A DNA stretch of 64,000 nucleotides from Vulcanimicrobiota bacterium (GCA_017307785.1 JAFKGI010000020.1:1-64000); one strand, 5' to 3'; positions 50,738-59,055 are shown, counted from the stretch's first letter. Numbers and translations: made by a program. Notes: a model not told the origin generated them from the letters alone.

Positions 50738-50820
50738 GAGGCAAAACAACCTCCCCAGCCGGGCACCCACCGCCTGCCCGCCCCCAGCCGAGGCAAAACA
50801 CTCACCCCAGCCGAAGCAAA
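50721..50820 (+). repeat. Array F: two palindromic repeat units
   Basis: Two units (GAGGCAAAACAACC and GAGGCAAAACACTC) with the junction CGGGCACCCACCGCCTGCCCG follow the ychF hairpin, in the same orientation as the other arrays. The stretch 50821-50890 has repeated CAACA words and no gene. Confidence 0.85.
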
Positions 50821-50890
50821 CCAGCACAAAACGGCAACAAAGGCAACACGCCCTTAACAACCGCCCCGCCTCCTCCAAGCACAAACCGGC

Positions 50891-50902
50891 TATGCTCAAC
50901 CT
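50891..50902 (+). promoter_or_regulatory. Candidate leaderless promoter (-10) of the 153-residue gene
   Basis: TATGCT at 50891-50896 lies 6 nt before the ATG at 50903. The junction CAACCTATG resembles GAGCCTATG before the 34249 gene and CAACCCATG before the 56928 gene. A TTAACAACC word lies about 37 nt upstream. Confidence 0.45.
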
Positions 50903-51364
50903 ATGAGCGACATCAAAACCAGCTACACTCCCTATCAGCAAACACCGGCCTGGGCCAACAGCCCTCGCGTCGGCTACGGCGACCGGTTACTGGACTGCGA
51001 CAAGACGCTCCTGAAAGAAGAAGACCGCCGCCAGGCCCAGCTCGAAGACAACTTCCGAGCCGGCGAACGCGACCCCGGGCTCATCCCCAAACCCCGCAAC
51101 TTCTTCCAAAAAGTCGGCGACGTCGCCTTTGAAGGCGCCCGCATGACCACCTGCGGCATCATGAAAGGCGCCGACTACCTGCCCAATCTGCCCACCCTCG
51201 GGCACGACAGCAACGGCAACTTCAGCGTCACCAACGGCAACACCACCTACCGCTCCGACGGCACCTTCGGCTACCAGGCGCCGGGCAGCAACACCCGCTA
51301 CAACTCCGACGGAACCTTCACCTACAAAGGCTACAACTCGGACGGCTCCTTCAACAGTCACTAA
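50903..51364 (+). CDS. Hypothetical protein with C-terminal Y-x-S-D-G repeats
   Basis: A 153-residue protein without signal peptide. The first 95 residues are charged, with a central Cys-containing TTCGIMKGADYL. The end has three short tandem repeats, YRSDGTFGY, YNSDGTFTY and YNSDGSF, plus a related GNFSVTNGNTTY. Such aromatic/Gly/Asp repeats may bind calcium or polymers. The family is unknown. Confidence 0.6.
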   Translation: MSDIKTSYTPYQQTPAWANSPRVGYGDRLLDCDKTLLKEEDRRQAQLEDNFRAGERDPGLIPKPRNFFQKVGDVAFEGARMTTCGIMKGADYLPNLPTLGHDSNGNFSVTNGNTTYRSDGTFGYQAPGSNTRYNSDGTFTYKGYNSDGSFNSH

Positions 51365-51477
51365 GCCAGTGCGCGCAGCGCCTGCGGGAGTCGAAGCAGC
51401 TTGCTGGGAGCGACCGCGTGATGGGGCAGATTTTCAGCTAGAGGCGATCAAAATCGAACGGCGAACAACCAGGAGCT

Positions 51478-52746
51478 TTGGGGGAACAGATTCTGGCACC
51501 GAACACCGAGGACAACCGGCGCGGCAATCTACGGGTCAGTTGCAACGTGCCCATCCGCTGTGAACTCAACGGCGAAACCTTCGACGGCGCCCTCAAAGAC
51601 GTAAGCCCCCGCGGCATGCGCCTGGAACTGGGCAAGCGCCTGGCCCGCAACGAAATCCTCACCATTTCCCGCCCCGGCGTCGACCTCAAGCCCGTCCAGG
51701 CGATCGTGCGCTGGTGCCGCCGCCACGCTCACCGCGACGTGTTGCTGGCCGGCATGGAGCTGGAAATGAGCGCCGACGACCTCCAGTCCAGCTGGGCGCA
51801 ACCCATCCTGGCCACCTTCGACTTCCTTCACCCGGTGGCCATCGAGCTCATCCCCGAGCCTGTGCTGCTGCAAGTCGACGAACCCACTGCTCCCGTGGTC
51901 GAAGTCCCGCAACCCGTGGCCGAAACCATGGTCATCCCCGAAGTCATCCACGCCGAAGAACTGCTCCCCCTGGAAAAACCGGCCGAACCCAGCCCCGAAG
52001 AATGGAGCGCGCTGCTCAGCGACGCCCAGAACCGCCTGGTCGACCGCCCCCAACCGCTGCTCAACAAGATTCTCAAGGGCTTCCGCGAATTCGCCTTCGA
52101 AGACAAAGCCAGCGTGGAGGAACGCCGGCGCGTGCTGCGTCTCACCTGCCTCTACGAAACCGGCCAGGGCGAAATCCTCGATCTCTCCCCGGCCGGCCTG
52201 GGAATGGCCACCAATCGCAAACTCTCGCGCGGCGCCAGCCTGCAAATCTCCCCGCCCGCCCAATACGCCGACTTCGCGCCCGTCGAAGGCCTGGTGCGCT
52301 TTTGCCGCCCCTTCCGCGATCGTTTCCGCGTCGGCCTGGAATTCAAAGGCTCCCTCATCCCCACCTGGGCCAACCCGGCCCTCAAAGAACTTGGCTTCAT
52401 GCCCAATCACCTGGACCAAAAAAGACGTTACGTCCGAGCCCAAACCTCTCTCCCCATCGAAGTCCGAGACTGGCGCGGCGAATTCGAACTGGCCACTTTG
52501 CTCGACCTCAGTCGCGGCGGCACCCTGCTGCGCACCACCAAGTCCTGGGAAATCGGCGAGGCCCTGCGCCTGATCCTGGGGCCCATCGGCTTCCTGCCCA
52601 CCCTCTTTCTTTCGGCGGTGGTGCTCCACCAACGACCCGACCCCGACGGCTGGTTGGTCAACCTCAGCTTCATTGACGCCGGCGGCACCAACCTCAACCG
52701 TCTCGACCTCTACATCAAAACCATCCTCAGCCGACCCCAAGTTTGA
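51478..52746 (+). CDS. Triple PilZ-domain protein (cyclic-di-GMP effector)
   Basis: A 422-residue protein with three PilZ domains, each with the RxxxR and D-x-S-x-x-G ligand motifs. The first has RGNLR and DVSPRG, the second RRVLR and DLSPAG, the third RRYVR and DLSRGG. All three are intact and could bind c-di-GMP. A Pro/Glu-rich linker (about 115-165) follows the first domain. No other output domain is present. The TTG at 51478 is the only start candidate after the in-frame stop. The diguanylate cyclase at 4.7 kb may provide the signal. Confidence 0.88.
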   Translation: MGEQILAPNTEDNRRGNLRVSCNVPIRCELNGETFDGALKDVSPRGMRLELGKRLARNEILTISRPGVDLKPVQAIVRWCRRHAHRDVLLAGMELEMSADDLQSSWAQPILATFDFLHPVAIELIPEPVLLQVDEPTAPVVEVPQPVAETMVIPEVIHAEELLPLEKPAEPSPEEWSALLSDAQNRLVDRPQPLLNKILKGFREFAFEDKASVEERRRVLRLTCLYETGQGEILDLSPAGLGMATNRKLSRGASLQISPPAQYADFAPVEGLVRFCRPFRDRFRVGLEFKGSLIPTWANPALKELGFMPNHLDQKRRYVRAQTSLPIEVRDWRGEFELATLLDLSRGGTLLRTTKSWEIGEALRLILGPIGFLPTLFLSAVVLHQRPDPDGWLVNLSFIDAGGTNLNRLDLYIKTILSRPQV

Positions 52747-54026
52747 CCTTCCTCGGCCTGCTGGTCGTCGCCGCGACCGTTTTTCTACTCATTCGCCGCG
52801 TGGAAGTCCGCCTGGTGCTCTTCGTATCCGGCATGGTCATGGCCAGCCTGGCCGGCAAACCGCTGCTCATCGTCGACACCTTCGGCAAAGCCATGGTGGC
52901 CGGCGTAGTTGCCCCCATCTGCTCAGCCATGGGATTTGCGGCCGTGCTCACCGCCTCCGGCTGCGACCGCCAGCTGGTGGTTGCCCTGACGCGCCTGCTC
53001 CACGGCACCGGCCCCTGGCTGGCCCCGGCCTCCATCCTGGTCGCCTACTTCTGCAACCTGGCCATCCCCAGCCAGGCCGGCACCGCCGCCGCCCTGGGAC
53101 CGGTGCTCGTGCCCTTGCTCAGGGCCGCCGGTCTGACCCCCGCCCAGGCCGGCGCCGCTCTGGTCCTGGGTGCAAGCTTTGGCGGCGAATTGCTCAATCC
53201 GGCCGCTCAGGACGTACTGGCGGTGGGGGCCACCACCCACGACGGCTCCGGCCCCATCACCGCCCTGATCGTCCCCAGCAGCATCGCCGGGGCCTTTGCC
53301 ACCGCTGCCGCCTACTGGTTCTTCACGGCCCGCCGCCTGCAACACGAACCCGAGCCGCCCAAACGCCTGCCGGTCAACTGGGTACGTGCCTTCATGCCGC
53401 TCTTTCCGGTCACCGTGCTGCTGCTCTCCTTCGCCAAAGTGCCCGGCCTGGTCTGGCTGGCCACGCCCCCGCAAGATCCCGCCTATGCCAACGTGGCTCT
53501 GGGCTTGCCGGTGGTGCGCGCCATGCTGCTGGGTACCGGACTGGTATGCGCCCTCTGCTGGAAGCAGTTGCAGGCCATCAGCAAAGAATTTTTTGAAGGA
53601 ATGGGCCGCGCCTACGCCTCGGTCATCTCCCTGACCATCACTGCCCAGTGTTTCGGCGCCGGCCTGACCGCCATCGGCCTCACCGAAAGCCTGCTGGCTC
53701 TGGTGGGCAGTGACCGCACCCTGGGGGTGCTGCTGGCCATCGTCTTCCCCGGCACCCTGGCCATGCTTTCCGGTTCCGGCTCCGGCCCCGTGCTGGCCTT
53801 TGCCCAAAGCCTGCTCCCCCACCTCGACGACAGCCATCAACCCGTGCGCATCGCCACCATCGCCTGCCACTCCGGCAGCTTTGGCCGAACTCTCTCGCCG
53901 GTTTCAGCCGTGGTCATCTATGTGGCCGGACTGGTCCACGTCGACCCACGCGAACTGCTCCGGCACGTGCTCAAGCCGCTGCTGGTAGGAGCTCTGGTGT
54001 CCTTCGTAGGAGCCTTAATCTTCTAA
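52743..54026 (+). CDS. DcuC-type C4-dicarboxylate transporter
   Basis: A 427-residue membrane protein with about 12 segments: MTFLGLLVVAATVFLLIRRV at the start, then SQAGTAAALGPVLVPLLRAA and GASFGGELLNPAAQD. The motif region CHSGSFGRTLSPVSAVVIYV matches DcuC. The family exchanges or exports succinate, fumarate or other C4-dicarboxylates, usually under anaerobic conditions. The start TTG overlaps the PilZ gene stop (TTGA), so the two are co-translated. Confidence 0.85.
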   Translation: MTFLGLLVVAATVFLLIRRVEVRLVLFVSGMVMASLAGKPLLIVDTFGKAMVAGVVAPICSAMGFAAVLTASGCDRQLVVALTRLLHGTGPWLAPASILVAYFCNLAIPSQAGTAAALGPVLVPLLRAAGLTPAQAGAALVLGASFGGELLNPAAQDVLAVGATTHDGSGPITALIVPSSIAGAFATAAAYWFFTARRLQHEPEPPKRLPVNWVRAFMPLFPVTVLLLSFAKVPGLVWLATPPQDPAYANVALGLPVVRAMLLGTGLVCALCWKQLQAISKEFFEGMGRAYASVISLTITAQCFGAGLTAIGLTESLLALVGSDRTLGVLLAIVFPGTLAMLSGSGSGPVLAFAQSLLPHLDDSHQPVRIATIACHSGSFGRTLSPVSAVVIYVAGLVHVDPRELLRHVLKPLLVGALVSFVGALIF

Positions 54027-54092
54027 CAAGGATTAACCACGAGCGCACATAATTCTGGTTAGCACGGGGAGTCAATAAGGAGATTTCACCTG

Positions 54093-54974
54093 ATGCTGAC
54101 TCAGTCTGAATACGAGCCGCAGCTGCTCGGTTCACAAAGCGCCGATTTCTACGACTTTCTGCAGCGGCGCCTCAATTGGGAGCTACCCCTGCTCGAAGGG
54201 CTCAGCGAAGCCCAACCCGACCTGGAGACCCTCGCCAGTGCTCTCCAAGAACGCAAAACCAGCGAACTTCGTCAGGCTTTAGAGCGCTTTCAGTTCTGGC
54301 AGCGTCGCCTGCCGCGCATGGTTGATGTGCCCATCCTCAACGAGCTCTTGATCCTGGGAGCTGGAACTCTCGACGACCTGGCTCCGGTGCGCCAGCGCCT
54401 GCCCATCCTGCTCAGTTGGATCCAGGGCCTCGAGCAACAGTGGCGCGATTTCAGCGAATTCTGGCCGGAAGAAATCGTGCTGGCCCGCCACGGCCTCTTC
54501 GCCATCCGCGGCCTGCAGGGCGCCGCCGGCGGTCTCTTCCTGGCCCTGGAATGGGCCGACCGCGATCAACTGAAACGCTCCCTGCAACTGGCCGTCAACG
54601 CCATCCAGGAACTCGCCCCTCTCGAGTCCTCCCGCCACCAGCTGGAGTCCGCCCAACGGGACCTATCCCCCGAACTACGCCTGGAGCGCCCCTGGCGCCA
54701 GCTCAACAAAAACGGCCGAATCAGCCCGGGTCAGACCGAAGAGCTGCGAAAAATGATGCAAGAGTGGCGCCGCGAGCTTTTCGAACGCCGAGCCTGGGTC
54801 TTCGTGGAACAATCCGATCCTCCCGAGGCAGTAGCCGCACTCGAGGAAAGCGCCAGCGAACTGACGCGCCGTCAGGACACTTTCGAATCCGCCCTGCGCT
54901 CCGGCGATGCCCTGGCCCTATTGGGTGAACTTCGTCAACTGGAGCTCTGGCGCCAACTCTTTCAGGATTCTTAA
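54093..54974 (+). CDS. Helical hypothetical protein
   Basis: A 293-residue, mostly alpha-helical acidic protein, rich in Leu, Glu and Arg, with coiled-coil-like stretches (ESASELTRRQDTFESALRSG). It has no signal peptide or membrane segment. AAGGAG precedes the ATG by about 11 nt, and CATAAT at 54048-54053 is a likely -10. I do not recognise it. A perfect hairpin follows the stop. Confidence 0.68.
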   Translation: MLTQSEYEPQLLGSQSADFYDFLQRRLNWELPLLEGLSEAQPDLETLASALQERKTSELRQALERFQFWQRRLPRMVDVPILNELLILGAGTLDDLAPVRQRLPILLSWIQGLEQQWRDFSEFWPEEIVLARHGLFAIRGLQGAAGGLFLALEWADRDQLKRSLQLAVNAIQELAPLESSRHQLESAQRDLSPELRLERPWRQLNKNGRISPGQTEELRKMMQEWRRELFERRAWVFVEQSDPPEAVAALEESASELTRRQDTFESALRSGDALALLGELRQLELWRQLFQDS

Positions 54975-54979
54975 ACAAT

Positions 54980-55007
54980 CGACTATTGATAGAAGTATCA
55001 ATAGTCG
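54980..55007 (+). terminator. Perfect AT-rich 12-bp inverted repeat
   Basis: CGACTATTGATA (54980-54991), a GAAG loop and TATCAATAGTCG (54996-55007) form a perfect palindrome 6 nt after the stop of the 293-residue gene and 45 nt before the next start. It has no T-run. It may be a transcription pause, an RNA processing site, or an operator for the following calcium-binding gene. AT-rich symmetry in a GC-rich region suggests protein binding. Confidence 0.55.
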
Positions 55008-55051
55008 GTATCCTGGTGTCGGGGGGAGTTTCCGAAGGAAGTGCGCCAGCG

Positions 55052-56206
55052 ATGTACGTTTCGAATTTCTCCAATTTCGCTTTCCAATTCAACTACAACA
55101 GCCAATTCAACCTGCAGACCAACCCGGGCCTTACCTTCGGACCGACGCAAACGGCCAATTTCTATCAGGGCCTGCTCCAAACCAATCAAGGCCTCAACAC
55201 CAGCTGGCTGAGCTTCCTGGGCGGTGCCCAACAACAGCCGCAGGCCTACCAATATGGCGCCTACTGCCCGCCGCCCCAGCAAAGCGGCTACGGCTACGCC
55301 AACTTCAACCTGCAGGTCGGTTACCAGCAACTGCCGGGCGAAAGCCAGAAGATGTGGGACGTCTGGTTCGACTCCAAAGACGGCCAGAAAACCGTGCAGC
55401 GCTCCCCCATCGTGCTCGACCTCAACAAGAACGGCAAGGCCGATATCACGGGTAAGAACATCACCGGCGACGGCAAAATCGACGGTCCCACCACCATGTT
55501 CGATCTCGACCCCAACAGCGTCTCCTACGAGTTTAAAAGCCAGCAGCGCCGCCCCGGCTCGGGCGCTCCCTCGGTAAAAGGCGGCTACTGGGTCGACGCC
55601 CAGGGCAACAAAGTCAAAAGCGGTCCGCCCAAAGGCACTCAGAAGAAATTCGACGGCTACCAGTATCTCGACAAAAACGGCAACGTGGTGGGCGAAATGA
55701 AGGACGACGGCCTTTACCACTACGGTAAGCAAGAAAAGCGCGAAATCACCGAGTGGCTGGCGAAAGACGGCGGCGACGGCTTCCTGGTGGCCGACCTCAA
55801 CGGCGACGGCGAAATCAACAGCGCGGTGGAGCTTTTCGGCACGGAAGGAGCCGATGGTTCCAAATACGCCAACGGCTACGAAAAGCTGGCCGCCCTCTAC
55901 GACAAAAACCGCGACGGCAAAGTCGACGGCGCCGAACTCAACGGCCTGCAAATCTGGGTGGACAAAAACGCCGACGGCAAGGTCCAGGACGGCGAGCTCC
56001 AGTCGCTACAGCAGCACAACATCACCAGCTTCGACGTGGGTAATTACAACGGCACCACCATGGAAGGCAGCTATACCACCGGCGGCGGCTACGCCCCCTA
56101 CGTCAACTTCAGCGGCAACTTCGGCTACGGGTACGGCTCGAGCTACGCCACTCCCAACCCCTACTTTCAGTCCACCCCCCAGGCCACTTCCGGCGGCCTC
56201 TATTGA
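55052..56206 (+). CDS. Calcium-binding ELFG-type repeat protein (RTX-associated)
   Basis: A 384-residue protein of the bacterial calcium-binding type with PIVLDLNKNGKADI and FLVADLNGDGEI, then the ELFG motif and LAALYDKNRDGKVDGAEL, and LQIWVDKNADGKVQDGELQS. These are EF-hand-like DxDxDG loops with the order typical of the RTX/hemolysin-type secreted proteins. The N-terminal 100 residues are Gln/Tyr/Phe-rich. No classical signal peptide is seen, so another secretion route is likely. The ATG at 55052 was chosen because GAAGGAA precedes it. It converges on the TetR gene. Confidence 0.78.
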   Translation: MYVSNFSNFAFQFNYNSQFNLQTNPGLTFGPTQTANFYQGLLQTNQGLNTSWLSFLGGAQQQPQAYQYGAYCPPPQQSGYGYANFNLQVGYQQLPGESQKMWDVWFDSKDGQKTVQRSPIVLDLNKNGKADITGKNITGDGKIDGPTTMFDLDPNSVSYEFKSQQRRPGSGAPSVKGGYWVDAQGNKVKSGPPKGTQKKFDGYQYLDKNGNVVGEMKDDGLYHYGKQEKREITEWLAKDGGDGFLVADLNGDGEINSAVELFGTEGADGSKYANGYEKLAALYDKNRDGKVDGAELNGLQIWVDKNADGKVQDGELQSLQQHNITSFDVGNYNGTTMEGSYTTGGGYAPYVNFSGNFGYGYGSSYATPNPYFQSTPQATSGGLY

Positions 56207-56787
56207 TCGAGCAGCCCGTTGAGGATCACGTCCAGGTGTTCCTCGGCGGGAGGCTCTTCCTCGATCCACAAGTGACGCATAAACAGGTAGCTCCAGATGA
56301 CGCGCGTGGCCACGTCCAGATCCGTCCCCGCCCGAATCTCTCCACACCCCTGACGCGCCGCTAAATAGTCATAAAGAGCCTTACGAAACAACACCGCCAG
56401 GTCACTGAATCGAGAGGCCAACCAGGGCCGCTTGCGCGACTCGCTAAAAACCAACCAGACGATGTCCCGCCGAGACTCCAGCAGCCCCAAATAAAACCCC
56501 GGCAGCCCACGCAGATGCTCGCGCGCCGGCCGGTCCACCTTCCCGAGGTATTCCTGAACCTGCGGCAACACCGACATGCGCCCGATGGCCGCCTCCAGCA
56601 ACTCATCTCGGGACTTAAAGTAATGGTAGAACAACCCGTAAGAAACACCCGACCCCTGGGCGATCTGGTGCATGGTGGTGCTGTCCACCCCGTGCTCGCA
56701 AAACAGCCGAATGGCCACATCCAGAAACTGCTGGCGACGCTGCTCCGGCTCCATGCGAGCCGCTCTCCGTTTGGTTTCTTCCCCCAT
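56200..56787 (-). CDS. TetR-family transcriptional regulator
   Basis: A 195-residue protein with an N-terminal TetR HTH (QQFLDVAIRLFCEHGVDSTT, then MHQIAQGSGVSYGLFYHYF) and a variable ligand domain. The divergent gene is the EEP-family gene. No clear palindromic operator could be found between them. The target is unknown. Confidence 0.88.
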   Translation of the reverse strand: MGEETKRRAARMEPEQRRQQFLDVAIRLFCEHGVDSTTMHQIAQGSGVSYGLFYHYFKSRDELLEAAIGRMSVLPQVQEYLGKVDRPAREHLRGLPGFYLGLLESRRDIVWLVFSESRKRPWLASRFSDLAVLFRKALYDYLAARQGCGEIRAGTDLDVATRVIWSYLFMRHLWIEEEPPAEEHLDVILNGLLDQ

Positions 56788-56915
56788 GACGGGCCCACCC
56801 TTAGCGACCGCCCGTCAGAAACCTGTAACAATTCGCTCACGAACCTCTAACCTGACCGAACCAACTCGTTCACAACTCCCACCCTCCGCTTAGTCGTTGA
56901 TTAAAACTGAAACGC

Positions 56916-56927
56916 CATAATCAACCC
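56916..56927 (+). promoter_or_regulatory. Candidate leaderless promoter (-10) of the EEP gene
   Basis: CATAAT at 56916-56921 lies 6 nt before the ATG at 56928, with the same CAACCCATG junction as other leaderless candidates. TTGATT at 56897-56902 is too close to be a standard -35. The rest of the 56788-56915 gap holds TAACA-like words but nothing I can name. Confidence 0.45.
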
Positions 56928-57851
56928 ATGGCTTACATCACGGCAAACCCCCTCGCTTACGGCACCACCTACAGCAGCACCGCCCTCCCGCTGCTCGACA
57001 ACAGCGCCCTCAATCGCCTGGCGGGCTGCCCGTGCGCCGCCCAGGCGGCCTACCAGACTCCGGGCCAACAGCTGATGCAGCTCCAGCTCAGCCTCTACAA
57101 CCTGCTGACCAACCTCATGCAGCCCACCACCCACAACAGCCACAAAAGCCAGCAGCAACCGACCCAACCCGGCGGCAAGTCCAAGTTCAACGTCGCTTCC
57201 TTCAACGTGCTGGGCGCCTCGCACACCACCGCTCACGGCAATAAACCCGGCCTGGCCAGCGGCGCCGAGCGCATGCGCGGAGCCGTGGCCGCCCTCAAGA
57301 ACAACGACGTGGACATCGCCGGCATTCAGGAATTCCAGCCCGAGCAAATCAACCAGTTCAAGAAGCTGGCACCCAACTTCGGCGTCGTCACCGAACAAGA
57401 AAACTCCATCGTCTACAACAAAGACAAATTCAAACTGGTCGACCGTAAGTCGTTCAGCATCCCTTACTTCGCCGGCGGCACTCGCAAAATGCCGGTCGTC
57501 CAGCTGGAAGACAAGCAAACCGGCAAGCGCATGTGGGTGGTCAACGTGCACAACCCCGCCGATACCAAGCGCTTCTCCCACAACGCGGCCAACCGCGCCA
57601 AAGCCGTGGCCATCGAACAAGACTTCATCCGCCAGCTCAAAGCCACCGGTCTACCCGTCATCGTCACCGGCGACTTCAACGAGCGCGGCTCTCTGGACAA
57701 CCGACTCGGCCTCGAGGAAGGCGCCAACTCCGGCGTAGACTGGATCTTCGGCTCCCGAGGCGTGGACTTCTCCAGGAGCAGAACCGACCGGTCCGTCCAA
57801 AGCAACGGCACCAGCGATCACCCGTTGGTGGTGTCCACCGCTACCGTCTAG
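56928..57851 (+). CDS. Endonuclease/exonuclease/phosphatase (EEP) family protein
   Basis: A 307-residue protein. After an unusual 85-residue Gln/Thr-rich N-terminus, it has the EEP fold: FNVASFNVLG, DIAGIQEFQ (with the metal-binding Glu), WVVNVHNPA, VTGDFNERGS and SDHPLVV. These are the catalytic residues of the family, which includes DNase I, sphingomyelinases and inositol phosphatases. The target is unknown. No signal peptide is visible. It converges on the receiver-pseudokinase gene with an ATGA-like overlap. Confidence 0.82.
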   Translation: MAYITANPLAYGTTYSSTALPLLDNSALNRLAGCPCAAQAAYQTPGQQLMQLQLSLYNLLTNLMQPTTHNSHKSQQQPTQPGGKSKFNVASFNVLGASHTTAHGNKPGLASGAERMRGAVAALKNNDVDIAGIQEFQPEQINQFKKLAPNFGVVTEQENSIVYNKDKFKLVDRKSFSIPYFAGGTRKMPVVQLEDKQTGKRMWVVNVHNPADTKRFSHNAANRAKAVAIEQDFIRQLKATGLPVIVTGDFNERGSLDNRLGLEEGANSGVDWIFGSRGVDFSRSRTDRSVQSNGTSDHPLVVSTATV

Positions 57852-58981
57852 GCCGTGCGCGTCTGAGCGATAGCCTCCGCCAACGAGGGCCGCAAAGCCG
57901 AGCGAAAAGCCGCCAGATTAGGAAAACGCTGCGAGGGATGGCGGGCCATGGCTCGCTTGCAGGTCGCCTCCAGCCGCGGATCGATCCAGGGAAGCTTCTG
58001 CAGCAGTCCGGGCGGTTCTCCAAAAGCGGTAGCCAGACAGCCGGGACTGGGCGCCTCACCGGTCAACAAAAAGTAAAGGATACTGGCCAGCGCAAACTGG
58101 TCCGAGCGCGGCCCCGGCTCCCCGAAGCGCCCATCCACCTGTTCGGGGGCGGCATAGCCGGTGCGCGCATAATACTCACCCACCGAAGCGGTTAACGGAT
58201 GAGCCAGCAGACCGGAAAGGTCACAGATCTTCAGCACCCCTCCGGCCCGCCCCAACAGCAGACCGGGATGCAGTCCCAGGTGCAAGAAGCCGCGCCGATG
58301 CAAAACTTCCACCGCCTCAACCAGGCCCAACATAGCGCCGATGGCGGTCACCGCCGAATGTGGAGAAGCCGGCACCGCTTCCAGCACTTCCAGACCGTAA
58401 TCTTCCAGCACCAGGTAGTCCGGTTCCGAGTCGAGGATCTGAATCAACTGCGGATGGCAGAAGCTGGCCAACGCCAACGCCTCCCGCTGCAATCGCTCCC
58501 GCTCGCCGAACTTCAACAGCACCGAGCGCTGCAAACGACGGTCGCGAGCCCGGTAGTAACCGTCCAGCACGCGCTCTCCCAACTCGTAGCGGTCCGACAC
58601 TTCCGCTGCCACAATCGGCTCGGGCTTCAGCAAATAACGCTCCACCTTGGCCTGCAGCCACTCCGGCTCGACCGGCTTGCCCAAAAAATCATCAGCGCCG
58701 AACTCGACGGCCACGCCCACCGAGGCATCCTCGCGGTCCGCCGAAATCAGAATGACCGGTAAATCCGGCTGCAACTGGCGCAACTCCTGGAGCACGTCCA
58801 GACCCGAGGAGCTGCCCAGGTAAAGATCGAGCAGCACCAGCCCAAAACTCTCGCGCTGCAAAAGCGGAGCCACTTCCTCGGGTTCGCCGGCGCACACCGA
58901 TGCATAGCCCCACTGCTCCAGCCATTCGGCCAGCAGATCGCGCATTAACTCCGAGTCATCAACGATTAGAACAGGTTTCAT
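57848..58981 (-). CDS. Receiver domain fused to degenerate protein kinase (pseudokinase)
   Basis: A 377-residue protein. Residues 1-120 are a receiver domain with Asp8-Asp9, phosphoacceptor Asp52 in LLDLYLG and Lys102 in GKP. Residues 130-360 have a Ser/Thr kinase fold: RSVLLKF with the Lys of the ATP site, then FLHLGLHPGLLL in place of HRDLKPENIL (catalytic Asp and Asn are lost), CDLSG in place of DFG, and an APE-like YAAPEQ. It is therefore likely a pseudokinase controlled by phosphorylation of the receiver. Its promoter predicts a leaderless mRNA. Confidence 0.85.
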   Translation of the reverse strand: MKPVLIVDDSELMRDLLAEWLEQWGYASVCAGEPEEVAPLLQRESFGLVLLDLYLGSSSGLDVLQELRQLQPDLPVILISADREDASVGVAVEFGADDFLGKPVEPEWLQAKVERYLLKPEPIVAAEVSDRYELGERVLDGYYRARDRRLQRSVLLKFGERERLQREALALASFCHPQLIQILDSEPDYLVLEDYGLEVLEAVPASPHSAVTAIGAMLGLVEAVEVLHRRGFLHLGLHPGLLLGRAGGVLKICDLSGLLAHPLTASVGEYYARTGYAAPEQVDGRFGEPGPRSDQFALASILYFLLTGEAPSPGCLATAFGEPPGLLQKLPWIDPRLEATCKRAMARHPSQRFPNLAAFRSALRPSLAEAIAQTRTA

Positions 58982-59016
58982 CGCCCCATCATAAGCGTTG
59001 ACGCCGTTCAGGGCAA
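58982..59016 (-). promoter_or_regulatory. Leaderless promoter of the receiver-pseudokinase gene
   Basis: On the minus strand TTGCCC (59016-59011), a 17-bp spacer, and TATGAT (58993-58988) are followed by 6 nt and the ATG at 58981. This is one of the best -35/-10 matches in the window with no room for a leader. Confidence 0.6.
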
Positions 59017-59055
59017 ACGCCAGGGCGGGAGCGAGCGGCTCCCGAAGCCGGCCAG

